A DNA stretch of 64,000 nt from Cladopsammia gracilis (Eukaryota; Cnidaria; Anthozoa; Scleractinia; Dendrophylliidae), in assembly GCA_022457155.1 (NCBI GenBank), contig JAJGOT010000362.1, positions 216,001-280,000 on the forward strand, read 5' to 3'. Of the stretch, positions 48,923 through 60,589 are shown in pieces. A program made the translations under genes and the position numbers. Numbering within the stretch: the first letter of the stretch is position 1; every line of letters begins with the position of its first letter. Under the pieces are notes generated by a model. The model was given only the letters and a program-made list of their open reading frames with translations, was not told the DNA's origin and did no database searches.

Positions 48923-51010
48923 AATACGGCGTTTTTTTTAAAAGGAAGTCTCTTGCACCCAGAAAGTTTTTTACTTTCTTCCTTTGGTATAAACTGAGAT
49001 ATTTCCTTTCCATAATAAAAAACTTTTCATATTCTCTCGTTGAGTCATAGCATGGTATTTCATTGGGTGTGAAAACGGAAACCACAGGAAAGGCTTTGAA
49101 GTTAAACCCCTAGATTTCATATTTTAATATTTGATTAAATTCTTTATTAGCAACGTAAATGGCTTTCATGCCCTGCCAATTTAATAAAATTACATAGGAA
49201 GTTCGATTCAGATGCATCGACAAGTTAAGTCAAAGATTTATTTATATGTGACTAAGAGATGAAAAGAAAGGAAACAACAGGTATACAGGAGGCCATAGGT
49301 AGATTGGTCTCTGCGTAGAAATAGGCAGAATGGGTTGTTTAATTTTTCTAAAAAGAACCAGTCGTTACTTAGCGTGTGGGAGGTGAAGTTAAAAACGACG
49401 AAAACTGAAAAACGCATTCGTCTTTTCTTGAAGGTTTTCCTTCTTATTTCATTCTTCTTATATCTTGGACAGCGTCTTCGTTTATAGATGTGGATGGACA
49501 AAGTTGATTGTACATCTTACCAATCAGATCTTATGCTCTATATCACTTAATAAAAAATTCTCAGTGACATGAAATTTGTTTTATTACAGTTGCTGTGTGC
49601 GTATTGATCTGTTCGGATGTCAGGTTTATTTCACAAATTGTACATAATGCACACGTCCATGAGAAACAACATAAGATTTGATCGACTATCAACGCATAAA
49701 TGTTGAATTGTTGGAATATTTCTTTATATATTCCAAACTTATCGTTAGACACAGAGTAAAAATTATATCGGGTTTAAAACATTTAAATTCTCGACTAGTT
49801 TGCTAGCATATGCATTTCATCACCAGTCTTCAGTATGATTGTAATTTCGACGGTCTTCTGTCGTCCTCGCAATCTGAATACACAAAAGCAGATTACTAGG
49901 AAAAAAGAGATATTTCTTTCGGAAATTACTCGTGAATCACAAATCACGCAGAATAATAACTCTACTCAACAGAGATAACGGGTTTGAGTTAAAACTTAAT
50001 AGGCAAACTTTTCCCTGCGTCTAAAACACCCTATTTACCGATGAAAGATGAAAACAAATTGTTGCCCTTCTTTCCGAGCGCCATCCACTTCAATAGTTTT
50101 ATTCGAACAAGAGTGCGACTTCCGTAAATATCTGTTTGATACAATGGATACACTACCATTTCCGTTGTTTGATCGGCCTCGCAAACCGGGCATAGCGCAT
50201 TAAAGATTTCAACAAGAGCATATGGGCATTCAAGGACAATATACCAGTGATACTCCGCTATATGGCTATCGTCTACCAAATAGCAATGTGGTAAAGCACA
50301 CACAGAGAGAAATCGCAACTAATCAACTCGCCTCAAATAAACAACATGAACCTTCAATACCTTGGCAATGCCCTGTTCACCTGTGGTATGATTCGATATA
50401 GAGGAATAGATAAGGCTCAAAAACAATAACTGTTTTCGAGTCTTGAAAAAGATAGCCATGCTGTGGTATTTCTGTAATAAGTGCTGTATTGTATTGTCGC
50501 TGAAACGAAGCAACCGCCGAACTTGCTTGACAGACAACGAGAACCTGTTAGTGAATTCTCTGTTCTGTTCTGTTCCTTCATTCACCATTTACAGTCCCTC
50601 GCCAGATATTCTAACGGAGTTTTGTACACCTTCGTGACAAAAGAGCTCCCTTCATCGAGCTATGATTCCTTCTAGGTTAGTCGAAACCGTTCATAAACAA
50701 TCAAATTTTGCCCTTTTGTTAATGTACAGTGAGATAACATCATGGGCGGAAAAGTTCATCAGTTGCCTGTCTGGTTTATCATTCGACGTTATGCCAAGTT
50801 GTGAAAAAATTTGCTCACACTTTATCGAAATCCATTAAAACGTTTATGAGGCTTTTAGCTGAGAAATAAACTTAATATTTGCTCCATCGGGCTGTGCAAA
50901 ATAAGTAATATCGATGGTTAATAGGCACGAGAATGAATTATGAACAAGAGAAATCGTGTCGTTGCTTGCTCAGCGTTCAGTGTTTGATCTAATTTCCCTC
51001 TATCCCTTAC

Positions 51011-51221
51011 CTAGAAGTGGGAGCCGCTCTCTCTGCTCGGTTTCGTGTCTGCCTAATATTTGATCCACACCAAAACTCAACTGTTGATAACTTGGAACAG
51101 GGGTCGGCACGCCAAGTCCGTTGCTAGTTTCGGACACGCGAGCTGAGCCGTGCGATGTTGGGCCGTGCGACGCCGGGCCGTGTGGACGGGCTAAAATGTC
51201 TTCAATGCGGAACGACGCCAT
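51011..51221 (-). CDS. hlx: HLX-like homeobox gene, exon 1
   Basis: Seen: starting at ATG 51221 (context GAGCATGGCG, with G at +4), the frame runs 70 codons plus one base to a donor, CTAG|GTAAGG, with the GT at 51010-51009. The peptide begins MASFRIEDILARP and later has LSFGVDQILG at about residues 48-57. Known: vertebrate HLX proteins carry an N-terminal engrailed-homology-like motif (SFxIxDIL) and a second SFGIDRIL motif, both Groucho-interaction type, so both halves of this exon match that family. The middle (about 14-46) is low-complexity His/Ser/Pro/Gly. An upstream in-frame TTG extends the frame but is not a likely start. The exon ends in phase 1, matching the acceptor of the homeodomain exon at 42412. 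Joining the two gives a 178-residue protein, short for HLX. The join rests on phase, strand and motif content, with no transcript. Confidence 0.8.
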
Positions 51222-54200
51222 GCTCTGATTTACAGATAAATTCAAGTCAAATCTTGTGTTTCGACAATGATGTCGTCGCTAGCCAGCCAAAGAGAAAGCT
51301 GGCAAGCTATGGGCTCGTGAAGAAGTCAAAGACAAAGAGGTCCATCAGATGTCGACCGTCAATGGCCCACAGGGAGCTAGAAATGACATTACGTTGTTGA
51401 TTGTCACTTTGAGTTCCATTAGCGTTGATTTGTTGATTTTTATCATCTTAACTTTTCTTTGTCAATGGGAGACATATTCATATAGACGTAATGTGCTTCC
51501 TGAATAAAGCTTTTGGGGAAAGGTCTCGATTGATATCTGTGTTCACAGATGGGACAGGAAAACCTGAGAGCCGCATGGGATGCATTCGTCCAGTGTATCA
51601 CGGTATACGTTCCTCGACCGCAATCCCCACAGATTAGTAACAGATACGTTAGACAGTAATCCTGTTGTCCCCAACCACTGTTTAAAGAGTGAAGAGCACA
51701 AAACAGCAAAAGACGTGCTCATTTTTAGTCCAGCAAATGAAAAATGGTAACCGGGAATTCTTTATTAAAAGCTGGCTTTTGCACTCCAGAGAGGCCTGCC
51801 CATTTCAACTCTGTTATCTCATATCTAATGGTATAGAGTTTACGTGGGTGATCATTGGGAGTCAATTAGCACCCATTTAGGGTATTAGATTCACGTATAC
51901 TCATTTACACAGCCACACACGTGTATTAATTATATCCTCTGGCTTAATTAATTCGTCACTCTTTCACTTCATGTGTGTTTTCCATGTAGATGAAACAGAT
52001 AAAGGTGTTTAACTTCGCATTACACAGAACGAAATGCAAACGCGCATAGTGTCTCAATGTTGCCTTTGGCGTGTTTTCTTTTTAAACAATATTGGCAAGA
52101 TTGGCAAGATCAACAAAACCGAATATCCTTTTTTCGCGAGTATTTTTGTGGCAACAATTTCTGCGGTTACTCCTAAGGCGATAATTCAATTATCGCACGA
52201 TTAAGATGGAACTTGATCCGGTAGCTTTAAAAACTAATCAAAAGTGAAACTGTACAAGGCGTTTATATAACAATCGTATTATATCGTGCCCATATCGCAA
52301 TAAAGAAATAAAGTAGCTAGTTTTGGCTACAATGGATAAAAGCTGTCAAACTCACGACTACAAACGTCTCAATTGAAATCTACAACTGAATGCTCTTAAA
52401 TCTAAGGCTGTCACTTTTAAAATCGGGCAGGTTGCCTGAATCAACAGGACTCCGAACAGATATCAGCCGTACATCGACCGTTTTTTTTCTTTCTTAAATG
52501 AACATATACGTATTAAAACCATGGTCTTTAAGGTAAAGCTCCTACTTATAACCACGGGAATCATTTAAATACCCCAGACAATTATTTATGGGTTATGGGA
52601 TTATAGAAAATCGCTTTAAACGGTGGCATATCGTCCTGGTATAGCCATTTTAGCGACTGTTGGAGTTTCCGAGGATACATGCCGTTTATCACGCCCATGA
52701 TTTTACCTTGTACAAGTTTTGGCACGCCATGCTGTCCTTTTTTTATAATAACAATAATATTGGTGGAATGAATGTGATTTGCGGATAAATGCTTTAAACT
52801 TGTCCCTGATCTGTCTCGGGTCGATATCAAGGCTTACTGACTGACTTATCAACTTCTTTGGTGGGCAGGCGACACAATCTTATCTTGCTATATCAATACA
52901 AGCTTTTCCAACTAAATATTCGTGTTTCAGTTGAAATTTCCTGTGGGAATTTTATGTGTCTTTACTCGAAAGACCTCAACTTTGTCATCGCCTTCGCATT
53001 GAGACGAAAATGAACCCATATGTGGGCGGGTGGGGAAATTGTTGTATTTATCTGCGTTGGTAGCCATTAAATGCCCATCAAACCGCCTATTTTTATCATT
53101 TCCCACGTTTTTCTTATTTTTCGATCCAACCAGCAAATTTAGTCAGACCACTTTTAAATCGCCCTAATGAAAGTTACTAACGTTTTTTAGTTCGTTTCTT
53201 CAGACTATTTTCAGTTTGCTTTATAAACAGCAGTCTATCATTTGAAGTGCAACAGTCTTGTTTATACTGGAAGGCGCATTTTTTTCGTCAGAAAATATTC
53301 TGGAAAGCAAAGCACTATGAAAACTGTTGCGACATAGTAATCTACTGTCGCGGCAATATTAAAGATTGTTATATCAACGACAGCAATAGTCCTATGAACC
53401 TAAATCTTTCAAAGCTGTGACTTAAAATGTCTCTATTTTTGAGATGCTTCAAATTCTTTGTTTGACCTTTCATTCAGACTTGTCGTAACCTTTGCATTGC
53501 AACCCGCTCCCTCTGTATTCTCATGCGAAAATTTTATGTAAAGCCTTTTACGAAAACATGTGTCAACATCAAGACCACGCTGGCGGTGATGCAACAATCA
53601 CGGAAAAGGTTTTTGGGAGTGTTAAGACGAATCAATTCATGAAAATCCAACAGTTGAGTTGGAAACATAGTGGTGTGGCGAGGCGCTCTTTGTACGGGCT
53701 ATTCAGATCTCTGTGCAAACTGCTCTCGCAGCGGAAACATTATTGGCATTCACTTTCGTTTGCATTTCTCAGTGTTTGTTTCATAGAAACTCCAAAGAAT
53801 AACGACTGATGGAGATTTAGCTGGTAATGTTTACAATTGGCTGTCGCATCACGGACAACTCCAAGCCGAACAGATGTTAGGTTGTTCTGAGAGTAAACAA
53901 TTAATTTAATCCTTTTTTAATGCATTGTAGTCACTTTCACCAACCTTTTCACCTGCTTGCCAATTCAGAAGTTTTTAAATCCGTTTTTTTCGAAAGCTTG
54001 ACAACTATATGCCACCTTATAACACAGTTTGCTTGTCAAACGATTGAGACCCTCAATCAGACTATTTACAGTAGACGTTATTTTATCTATCATCTGCTTG
54101 CTAAATCGTATATACTCTAACCTAAGATCTCACGAAACCTTATTACACACTCTAAATTTAAGTTCTTCTTCTTTTTATCCTTCTTCTTCATCTTCGTCTT

Positions 54201-54449
54201 ATTATTATTTCATCTTTTAAAGCAGCGCCATTACCCGTAAAATTCCAAGGAGGAGAAATAACCCAAAGCTCAGAAGTATTTAAGGAGGTCCAAGGAAGCT
54301 GTGGTGTGAAACGTTAGGCGCCTCAGTCAAACACTAGATTGCCATATCAGTTTCCTTGGGTATCGTGGACTATCGTCCAATAGCTCTTCTTTTAAGTATG
54401 TAAAATCAGTACTGATTAAAATAATCTTAGAGACGTTCATGTTTGTTAA
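51222..54449. other. upstream flank of the HLX-like gene, no further gene recognised
   Basis: About 3.2 kb. A minus-strand frame at 51,443-51,709 contains two CxxC pairs (CGDCG and CPIC). It has no ATG at its start, no splice context and no recognisable family, so it is not called. The rest is single-copy-looking and may include the promoter and 5' UTR of the homeobox gene. Confidence 0.45.
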
Positions 54450-55080
54450 GTCCCAGACACAGGCAACTTTTCTTGTAACGTTGCGCGCAACAAGCCTTTT
54501 TGGGGGTGTCACGCATTGCAATTTGATTCTACTTGATTCTACTTCTGCAACTGTTGCGCGCAACGGCGCAAAAGTAGAACTTGATTCTACTTCTGCAACT
54601 GTTGCGCGCAACGTAGCAAAAGTAGAACTTGATTCTACTTCTGCAACTGTTGCGCGCAACGTAGCAAAAGTAGAACTTGATTCTACTTCTGCAACTGTTG
54701 CGCGCAACGTAGCAAAAGTAGAACTCGATTCTACTTCTGAAACTGTTGCCCGCAACGTAGCCAAAGTAGAACTCAATTCTACTTCTGAAACTATTGCGCG
54801 CAACGTAGCAAAAGTAGAACTCGATTCTACTTCTGAAACTGTTGCGCGCAACGTAGCCAAAGTAGAACTCGATTCTACTCCTGAAACTGTTGCCCGCAAC
54901 GTAGCCAAAGTAGCACTCGATTCTACTTCTGCAACTGTTCTGCACAACGTAGCAATAGTAGAACTCGATTCTACTTCTGCAACTGTTGCACGCAACGTAG
55001 CAAAAGTAGAATTTGATTCTACTTCTGAAACTGCATGCGCGCAACGTTGAGAAAGAAAAGTTGCACCGTGTGTCTGGGCC
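54450..55080. mobile_element. TIR-bounded element made of a 48-bp minisatellite
   Basis: The ends GTCCCAGACACAGGCAACTT then TTCTTGTAACGTTGCGCGCA are mirrored at the right, ending GTGTCTGGGCC, as imperfect inverted repeats of about 45 bp. Almost the whole interior is the 48-bp array listed separately. No transposase. A non-autonomous foldback-type element is the likeliest reading. Confidence 0.85.
54533..55040. repeat. minisatellite, ten full 48-bp units plus a partial
   Basis: Unit TTGATTCTACTTCTGCAACT, then GTTGCGCGCAACGTAGCAAA, then AGTAGAAC; starts fall at 54533, 54581 and every 48 bp to 55013 without indels. Each unit holds the palindrome GTTGCGCGCAAC and an imperfect palindrome around GTAGAAC/GATTCTAC. 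As 48 is a multiple of three and the unit lacks stops, one plus-strand and two minus-strand frames stay open for 170-250 codons; I regard these as by-products. Confidence 0.95.
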
Positions 55081-56950
55081 TTCATTATCTCAGATACGTT
55101 AAACTGATCAGACTAGAACTTTCCATTCATTGCCTTTTAATTTGTTGTGGTATTTCATTTTTCCCATTTGGACAAAAGGGCAACGTTGTGGAGTGAAAAC
55201 AGGTGGTTCTTACACCATTCAACCGCATGGCCGAAACGAGGATCGTCTAAACATACGGAATCACGAGGAGCAGGATACCCGCTGGGCGAGTCACAAACCT
55301 CGTCGAAATGGAACGGGTTAATCGTCTTAAATCTCCACGAAAATAGCCCTGAATACGGACTATGATGTTCACTTTGAGGAACGCATTCGGTACATTTTCT
55401 CCCAGTCAAGAGAAAATGGCTAGCAACGGCACCCACTCAATGATCGCACTTTCGCCCAGTTTTGCGAAGATCATGGGGTCAGAAAAGCAGCTGAAATCAA
55501 CCTAAAAATGGAACATGTTAACGGAGAGCTTTGGCCACGCTATTTACAACGTGAATTCATTATAGTTTATTGTAATGGGAAAGTATTCGGCAGATGTGGC
55601 AGGTATGTTGGAAAAGCTGTTATGTCGAAATATATTTATAAGCCCATATATTTCTTGAAGATTAGCCGCCATTTTAACTTGAGAAATGCGAGAAGTCCGC
55701 TAGTACGTTGCGGGCTCAATGCCTGCCATTGTAGGCCATGATGTAGTAGCATACGAAACGTCAAGTTTTATCAAAAATGAATAAGTTCAATATGTTTATC
55801 ACCGCGGTTTGTGTTCTATTTCTCATCAAGCTACGATGGCCCAAGAACAAAAGTCTTTATAATTTAAAAGGATTAGGAGAATAGACATATGTGTTATTAG
55901 GACACATTCATCTGATGACTGACTGAGTGAGTCATCCTAAATAAACTATGTCACATTGAATGTCTCGTGACTTAGTGGAGTCAGAATCCATACTCTTCAC
56001 AGCGGCACATACCCATATAGCTTATATGTGAGAGTACTCCTAACTCAGGCTTAAGGCATGTGTAAGACCCCCCGCAGAGAATTTAGAAATCTGTATTCAT
56101 CAATAAAATTAACATCATAGCTCGATGTACCTAGCTGATTTATTTCTGACTAGACTATTCATATGAGAGTATTTGTTGGTATCACGTGACATTTTTGTAT
56201 CAGTGACGTCACAAAGCACCTTTTCTTATTTGGGGAAGGTTACACAGCGCAATTTTTAAAATATTTGTTGTTAAATTGTTAAATCAAGTGTAAGCAATAT
56301 TATACTGCCTTGTATGGTGGAATATGTAATTTCAATTAGAAGTTTTTAAGCATTTTTGCAAGTCATGTGACCTATGTCCTTAATTACGTCATTGATATTA
56401 AGCTTGGACATGCATACAAGGCTAATTCATTCGGAGCACCTACGATGTAAGGTATAAGTACCCAAAAATATTTACTTGAATTTGATTTTATGTTCCCCAT
56501 TTTGCCCTGAAGATTTTAACCGTTAAAGATCAATTGCAGGTCACGTGAATAGAAATCGCACTTCAAGAATAAGTTATAAAATTAATTATTACAAACATAA
56601 CCGACAAACTGCAAGGACGACTTGAAAACGTAAAAAAGTAGACTTTGTGAGACACCAATACGACAGAAACCGATAAAGCAGGGTAGCAACCGCGGACAGC
56701 TGTTTCGCCCTGTTGGGGCCCTCTGTAAGGCTCCCGAGAAAATGTTGCTTGTCGATTTTCAATACGATTGAGCACAAGCTTCCATTTCAAAGGGAACTAA
56801 GCCAAATAAGCCAGTGAGTCATGCCTGAAGTTTCCTGAGAAAATGAGACACCCATGCAAAGATCTATCCTTTTCTAAATCCGATGCTTGCAAATTTGATC
56901 GCCTAACCTAAAACCTGATGGCTTCAGAAATGCCCCTATTCGGCGGTAAA
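55081..56950. other. no gene recognised
   Basis: Intergenic DNA between the minisatellite element and the 3' end of the DUF229 gene. Short frames only, none with a domain. Confidence 0.5.
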
Positions 56951-56966
56951 GGGTTAAATACTAGAT

Positions 56967-56972
56967 TTTATT
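56967..56972 (-). terminator. polyadenylation signal of the DUF229 gene
   Basis: AATAAA on the minus strand 32 bases downstream of the stop codon at 57004. The placement implies a very short 3' UTR and a transcript end near 56,950. Confidence 0.6.
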
Positions 56973-57003
56973 AAATGAAAGTTTTTCAGACGTGAATTTG
57001 GAA

Positions 57004-57734
57004 TCAGGCAATGAAAACGTCGTTCAATTTCTTAAACTCTTTTGAACCATTCTCTTTTACCTGTATCCTTGCGTCCAAATTTAAAGGAAAACTATCTTTG
57101 GAGACTAATTTGTTAACGGACGTTAAAAAATAAAACGTCTTTGGAGATAATTCCAACGCAATAGGTAGTTCCTTAGAGAAAATTTTTTCTCCCGCCCAAC
57201 CAGACAATTCAAACTTGTAAGCACGATCGATGCATTCGTTCGTCACTTCTAGTGCGGTAGCAATTGACCCGTAATCTCTTCTTATAATGAAAAAGCAGTT
57301 AAAGTCAAGGTCTTTCACAATAGTTTTTGAACCAAACATTCCTCTTGGAGCCGCATTAATATTATTTTGAATTGGTTCAGTTTCTGCCAAACTCGTTCCC
57401 AGCGCTTTTTGGGAACGAGATTGAGTTTCAGCGGTTTGTTTATTGGAACATGCGCACAACTTGATATCAACGGATTTGTCTGCGCATGTCTTAAACTTGC
57501 TGTACGTTGTCTGACGCGTAAAACCAGTCAACCACACCTTGTCTTTCGGAATAGCATGGTGTTTAAGAGCGACTGAAAACACTTCATCCTCGTTAAAGCC
57601 GGCTGGAGGGACCACGTGTATGTCCATCGTCGTTATGATGTAGTCTCCTTGGAAACGTTGAAAAATTTTTGTCATAGATTTGCCGACTAAGCGTTGGCAG
57701 TTTCCAAAACCATACAACAGCTTACTTTTGTTAC
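57004..57734 (-). CDS. DUF229 protein, last exon and C-terminus
   Basis: Seen: acceptor TTTTTTTTTTCATCAG|GT at 57736-57735, 731 bases, stop at 57004. The first two bases complete a Gly codon in phase 1, giving NKSKLLYGFGNCQRLVGKSM. The exon then reads DYIITTMDIHVVPPAGFNED, followed by WLTGFTRQTTYSKFKTCADK, and ends KEFKKLNDVFIA. The C-terminal region with two or more paired Cys and beta-strand-like alternation is typical of the accessory domain that follows the DUF229 core. A ten-thymine run forms the polypyrimidine tract. The four visible exons together code for about 760 residues, so the complete protein probably exceeds 800. An AATAAA lies 32 bases after the stop. Confidence 0.87.
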
Positions 57735-57796
57735 CTGATGAAAAAAAAAAACAGCGAAAGAAGTATAAAAATAAGTACGAAGTCGTATGAGTTTTG

Positions 57797-58177
57797 CAGT
57801 CAACTCTCTCTTAAAGGACACCTCCATAAGACGGACACCTGGTGTTGGTCCCTGCCGTTTTTCAGGTCATTTTACTGTAACCAAACTCTCTATAAGACGG
57901 ACACCTCTCTAAGACGGACAACGGACACTTTGAGACCGTCAACGGACACTTGAGAAGTGCTTTCTCTAGTGAAAAAATCCTTAAAAACGGAAATATAGGT
58001 GCTGAATATGAATAAACGAGTCCACTTTTCTAATATTACTTTTGTTTCGGTTGGTAGGTAGACATGTATTCATTGTGCACAGGTTCAGCTTTATTATCTC
58101 AGAATTACTGGTGTCACGTTACCTCGACTGACATTGGGGCCGGTCCTGACGGTGTCTGTCTTAGAGAGAGTTGACTG
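57797..58177. mobile_element. pogo/Tigger-like MITE in the last DUF229 intron
   Basis: Left end CAGTCAACTCTCTCTTAAAG, then GACACCTCCATAAGACGGAC; right end GGTGTCTGTCTTAGAGAGAG, then TTGACTGTA. Additional internal copies of CTCTATAAGACGGACACC occur near the left end. The CAGTCAACTCTCTC terminus flanked by TA is one I associate with pogo-like elements (family knowledge). It begins about 60 bases upstream of the last-exon acceptor. Confidence 0.8.
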
Positions 58178-58394
58178 TACCCAAAATTGCCTTCAAGTGT
58201 AAATAAATAAATAACTATATTTAGAGAAAAAACCCACATCAGTCGCAGCTGGTTTTCATGCAGGTCCTCTATCCAGATCGAATTGGAATTTAGAATGTTG
58301 GTTGGTATTGATACCTCAGAAAAATGTAATACCAAAGGCCCGTTACTTTGGGACTAGATGTCAGAATAGGAACACTTGGGTCTGTTCGCTGCAA

Positions 58395-58565
58395 ATAGTT
58401 AACAACTATTCACCGAAGTGGAGGTGGGTAGTGGTGATGTAGTAAATGATGCTTTTTAACTCATTTATTCCTGTCAACGATTACAATTTTCGCACGCAAA
58501 TTGCTGGGAGGTGAATAGCACTTGCTATTCCGAGTTTCAGTAGCCAATCAGAGCGCGCCAACAAC
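58395..58565 (+). mobile_element. MITE with TATTCACC motif, copy 2
   Basis: GTTAACAACTATTCACCGAA, then GTGGGTAGTGGTGATG, to CCGAGTTTCAGTAGCCAATC; the inverted counterpart of 45,515-45,722. Lies in the last DUF229 intron. Confidence 0.75.
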
Positions 58566-58698
58566 GCTATCCACTGTTTCAGTACATACTAATCCTTTTT
58601 AACTCGTGAATGCACGAGGCGTTTAACGAGTTATCGCAGACGGCACGAATATGCAAATTATCAGTCCTTCCTTTCTTCCTTCGACTGTAAGGTTTTCT

Positions 58699-58902
58699 GG
58701 TAGGTACATCATGTATGGGGACACAAATTGTACCGAGAAGTGCCCTGTTGTAAGAAGCAAGTGTACTAGATACAATGTACCGGGACACATTCTGTACCTG
58801 TAGTAGCTGCTGTAGTAGCTGTAGTAGCTGTAATAGCTGTAGTAGCTGTAGTAGCTGTAGTACATGTAGTACCTGTGTGTCCCCATACATGATGTACCTA
58901 CC
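58699..58902. mobile_element. 204-bp TIR element carrying a (TAGCTGTAG)n microsatellite
   Basis: Perfect ends GGTAGGTACATCATGTATGG plus GGACAC, mirrored as GTGTCCCCATACATGATGTA plus CCTACC. The interior at about 58,797-58,870 is a 9-bp tandem repeat, TAGCTGTAG, with a few variants. No coding capacity. Lies in the last DUF229 intron. Confidence 0.9.
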
Positions 58903-59121
58903 TTTTATTGGTAATTCCGCTGACCAGTGCATAAGGCTTGTGCATATATTTTTCCTGTTCCAAAAACAATAAGTAATGGTCACGAGGGGGATAGGGCGGA
59001 GAGTGCACAAGGCTTGTGCATATATTTTGGCTGTTCCAAATGCAATAAGTAATGGTCACTTGCACTACCCACGGAAACGGCGATGGAGGAAGAGGAGGGT
59101 GGGGAGTTGGACGTAGAAGGC

Positions 59122-59136
59122 GGGGGGGGGGGGGGG
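59122..59136 (+). repeat. guanine run
   Basis: About 14 consecutive G residues in a purine-rich patch (59,080-59,140); possible quadruplex. Confidence 0.85.
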
Positions 59137-59614
59137 ACGGTGGAGAGTCGGTGGAGCAACACGCGTAGGAGAGGGAAGGGTCCGAAGGTTGCTTTGTATT
59201 CACGAGTTGGTTTGTTGGAGCCTTTGATTCAAAACAGCGTCACGATTTCAATAGGGTTAATGTTGAATTGAGGTTGATTCATTATAGCGCAATTCGTTCA
59301 TATCACGGTTTTTCAAACGTGCAGTTCATTATACAAAATTGTACAAACTTTTACAAAATCTGTGTATTTCACCTAAAACTAGACAAATTCTCAAATTTAA
59401 GAGACATGCGATGTTTAGGAGCGAAGATATAATGAGATCGAGAATTTGGACAATTTTACGAGCGACTTTGCCCGGTCGCCTTCCATACTGCAATCGTCTG
59501 TGAAAATTGTCGAATTTGGTGACTCCAAACCTTGCTCTCAAACATCGCATAACCTTCAAATTTGAGGATTAGACTACAACGTAGTTTTCAGGTGTCGATT
59601 AATACATAGCTTAC

Positions 59615-60381
59615 CTTGTAAATGTTGTGTCTGTATAACATCGTTTAAGGTCCCAAGCGCAAATTCCGCCAACCATTTGTGTTTCACTGAGTTGTCTTCG
59701 GCCTGATTATTATCATCGAATCCTTCACACTTGCATCTGGTCAGCGGCATCATTTGCAAGTCAGCGCATGTGCGATTTGCTGGTAAAAGAGCAAATATGC
59801 CGGCTTCCAAAAAATTCCTTGAATGCATTTTCTCAGGGTGGTTCAAGGATGTTAGTGCTCTGTGCAGGTCCAGTAACGTAAAGAGACGCTTCTGGTTCTC
59901 AATCAGGGCCGTTACTCTCTGCTGGCCCAGCTTTTCAGCCGCGCCATCAGGAATTATCATAAACATGACCGGATCAAACGCCTCTCTACGCCCTTCTTCT
60001 GTGAAACTGTACTCTGTGTTCTTGTTTCCGTGGTCGGAAAATATCACAGTAAGGGTGTCGGGACTCTGAGCTACTTTGATCAGGAACTTCGCCAAGGTAG
60101 CATCCATGTTAATCATTCTTACTCCAGTGTACTCGTGTCCAGTGTTAAAATGCATAAAGGAAAGCATCGATTTGGCTCCCCTATCGTTTCCTAGTCTGGC
60201 ATACACCTTTGCAATGTAATCCAAGAAGTACTTACTGAAGAATTGGCCGTTTAAACACACCTTAGGTGGGTCGTCATAGTGATTTGTTATATTGTATTTA
60301 TTTAACACCGGACAGGAAAAATGTAACAAGCCAAAGTCATCGATATGTTTTGTGCGCATCTTGCTTTGGAATTCGGTCCAC
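59615..60381 (-). CDS. DUF229 protein, third visible exon with the metal-site motifs
   Basis: Seen: acceptor CATCTTAG|G at 60383-60382, 767 bases, donor CAAG|GTAAGC at 59614; incoming phase 2 and outgoing phase 1 both match the flanking exons. The peptide begins WTEFQSKMRTKHIDDFGLLH. It contains MLSFMHFNTGHEYTGVRMIN (about exon residues 72-91), a His in the GHExTG context, and TLTVIFSDHGNK (about 109-120), the DHG motif that in the alkaline-phosphatase superfamily contributes metal ligands. Later come FDPVMFMIIPD, RLFTLLDLHRALTSL and a Cys-rich end (NRTCADLQMMPLTRCKCEGF). Known: these are the shared landmarks of DUF229 catalytic-type domains. Inference: the metal site looks preserved, so an enzyme is possible, but no DUF229 substrate can be named from this sequence. 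Confidence 0.92.
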
Positions 60382-60589
60382 CTAAGATGAAATGAGGTAA
60401 CGTTAATTTCTAAATGCACGTCACGTCTATCGACCGTTTAATAATAAATTACAATTCAGTCTGCAGACTAAACAATTATTGAAGTTGGTCTTGCAAAACC
60501 CAAAATGGCGTCTATTTTCTTATATACATTATCACAATTTTGTCAAAAACTGGACTGGTTTATATTCCTAGAAGACTAATTAAGTCGAT

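Larger units (their letters stand above)
42413..51010 (-). other. single large intron of the HLX-like gene
   Basis: An interval of 8,598 bases between a matched donor (GTAAGG at 51010) and acceptor (TTTTATAG at 42413), both phase 1. I see no third exon whose phase would fit between them. It contains an old fragment of the 106-bp-unit repeat (about 45055-45125), one copy of the TATTCACCTCGGTG MITE (45515-45722), one TTAA element (48713-48922), a direct duplication around 44.66-45.00 kb and another at 47.94-48.07 kb. Open frames in the intron show no recognisable domain. The stretch at 43.0-43.35 kb is richer in CpG than its surroundings. Confidence 0.7.

Noticed and set aside
51222..51245. Longer N-terminus of the HLX-like protein starting upstream of MASFRIED
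   Set aside because: The upstream in-frame start is TTG; the first ATG (51221) has good context and places the conserved motif at the N-terminus.
51443..51709. Minus-strand frame with two CxxC pairs upstream of the homeobox gene, resembling a zinc ribbon
   Set aside because: The frame starts at TTG, has no flanking exons in phase and no other domain features; it is probably 5' flanking sequence.
54327..55085. 252-codon minus-strand and 203-codon plus-strand frames with 16-residue repeats
   Set aside because: Both result from a stop-free 48-bp unit repeated in register within a TIR element; overlapping open frames on both strands argue against coding.
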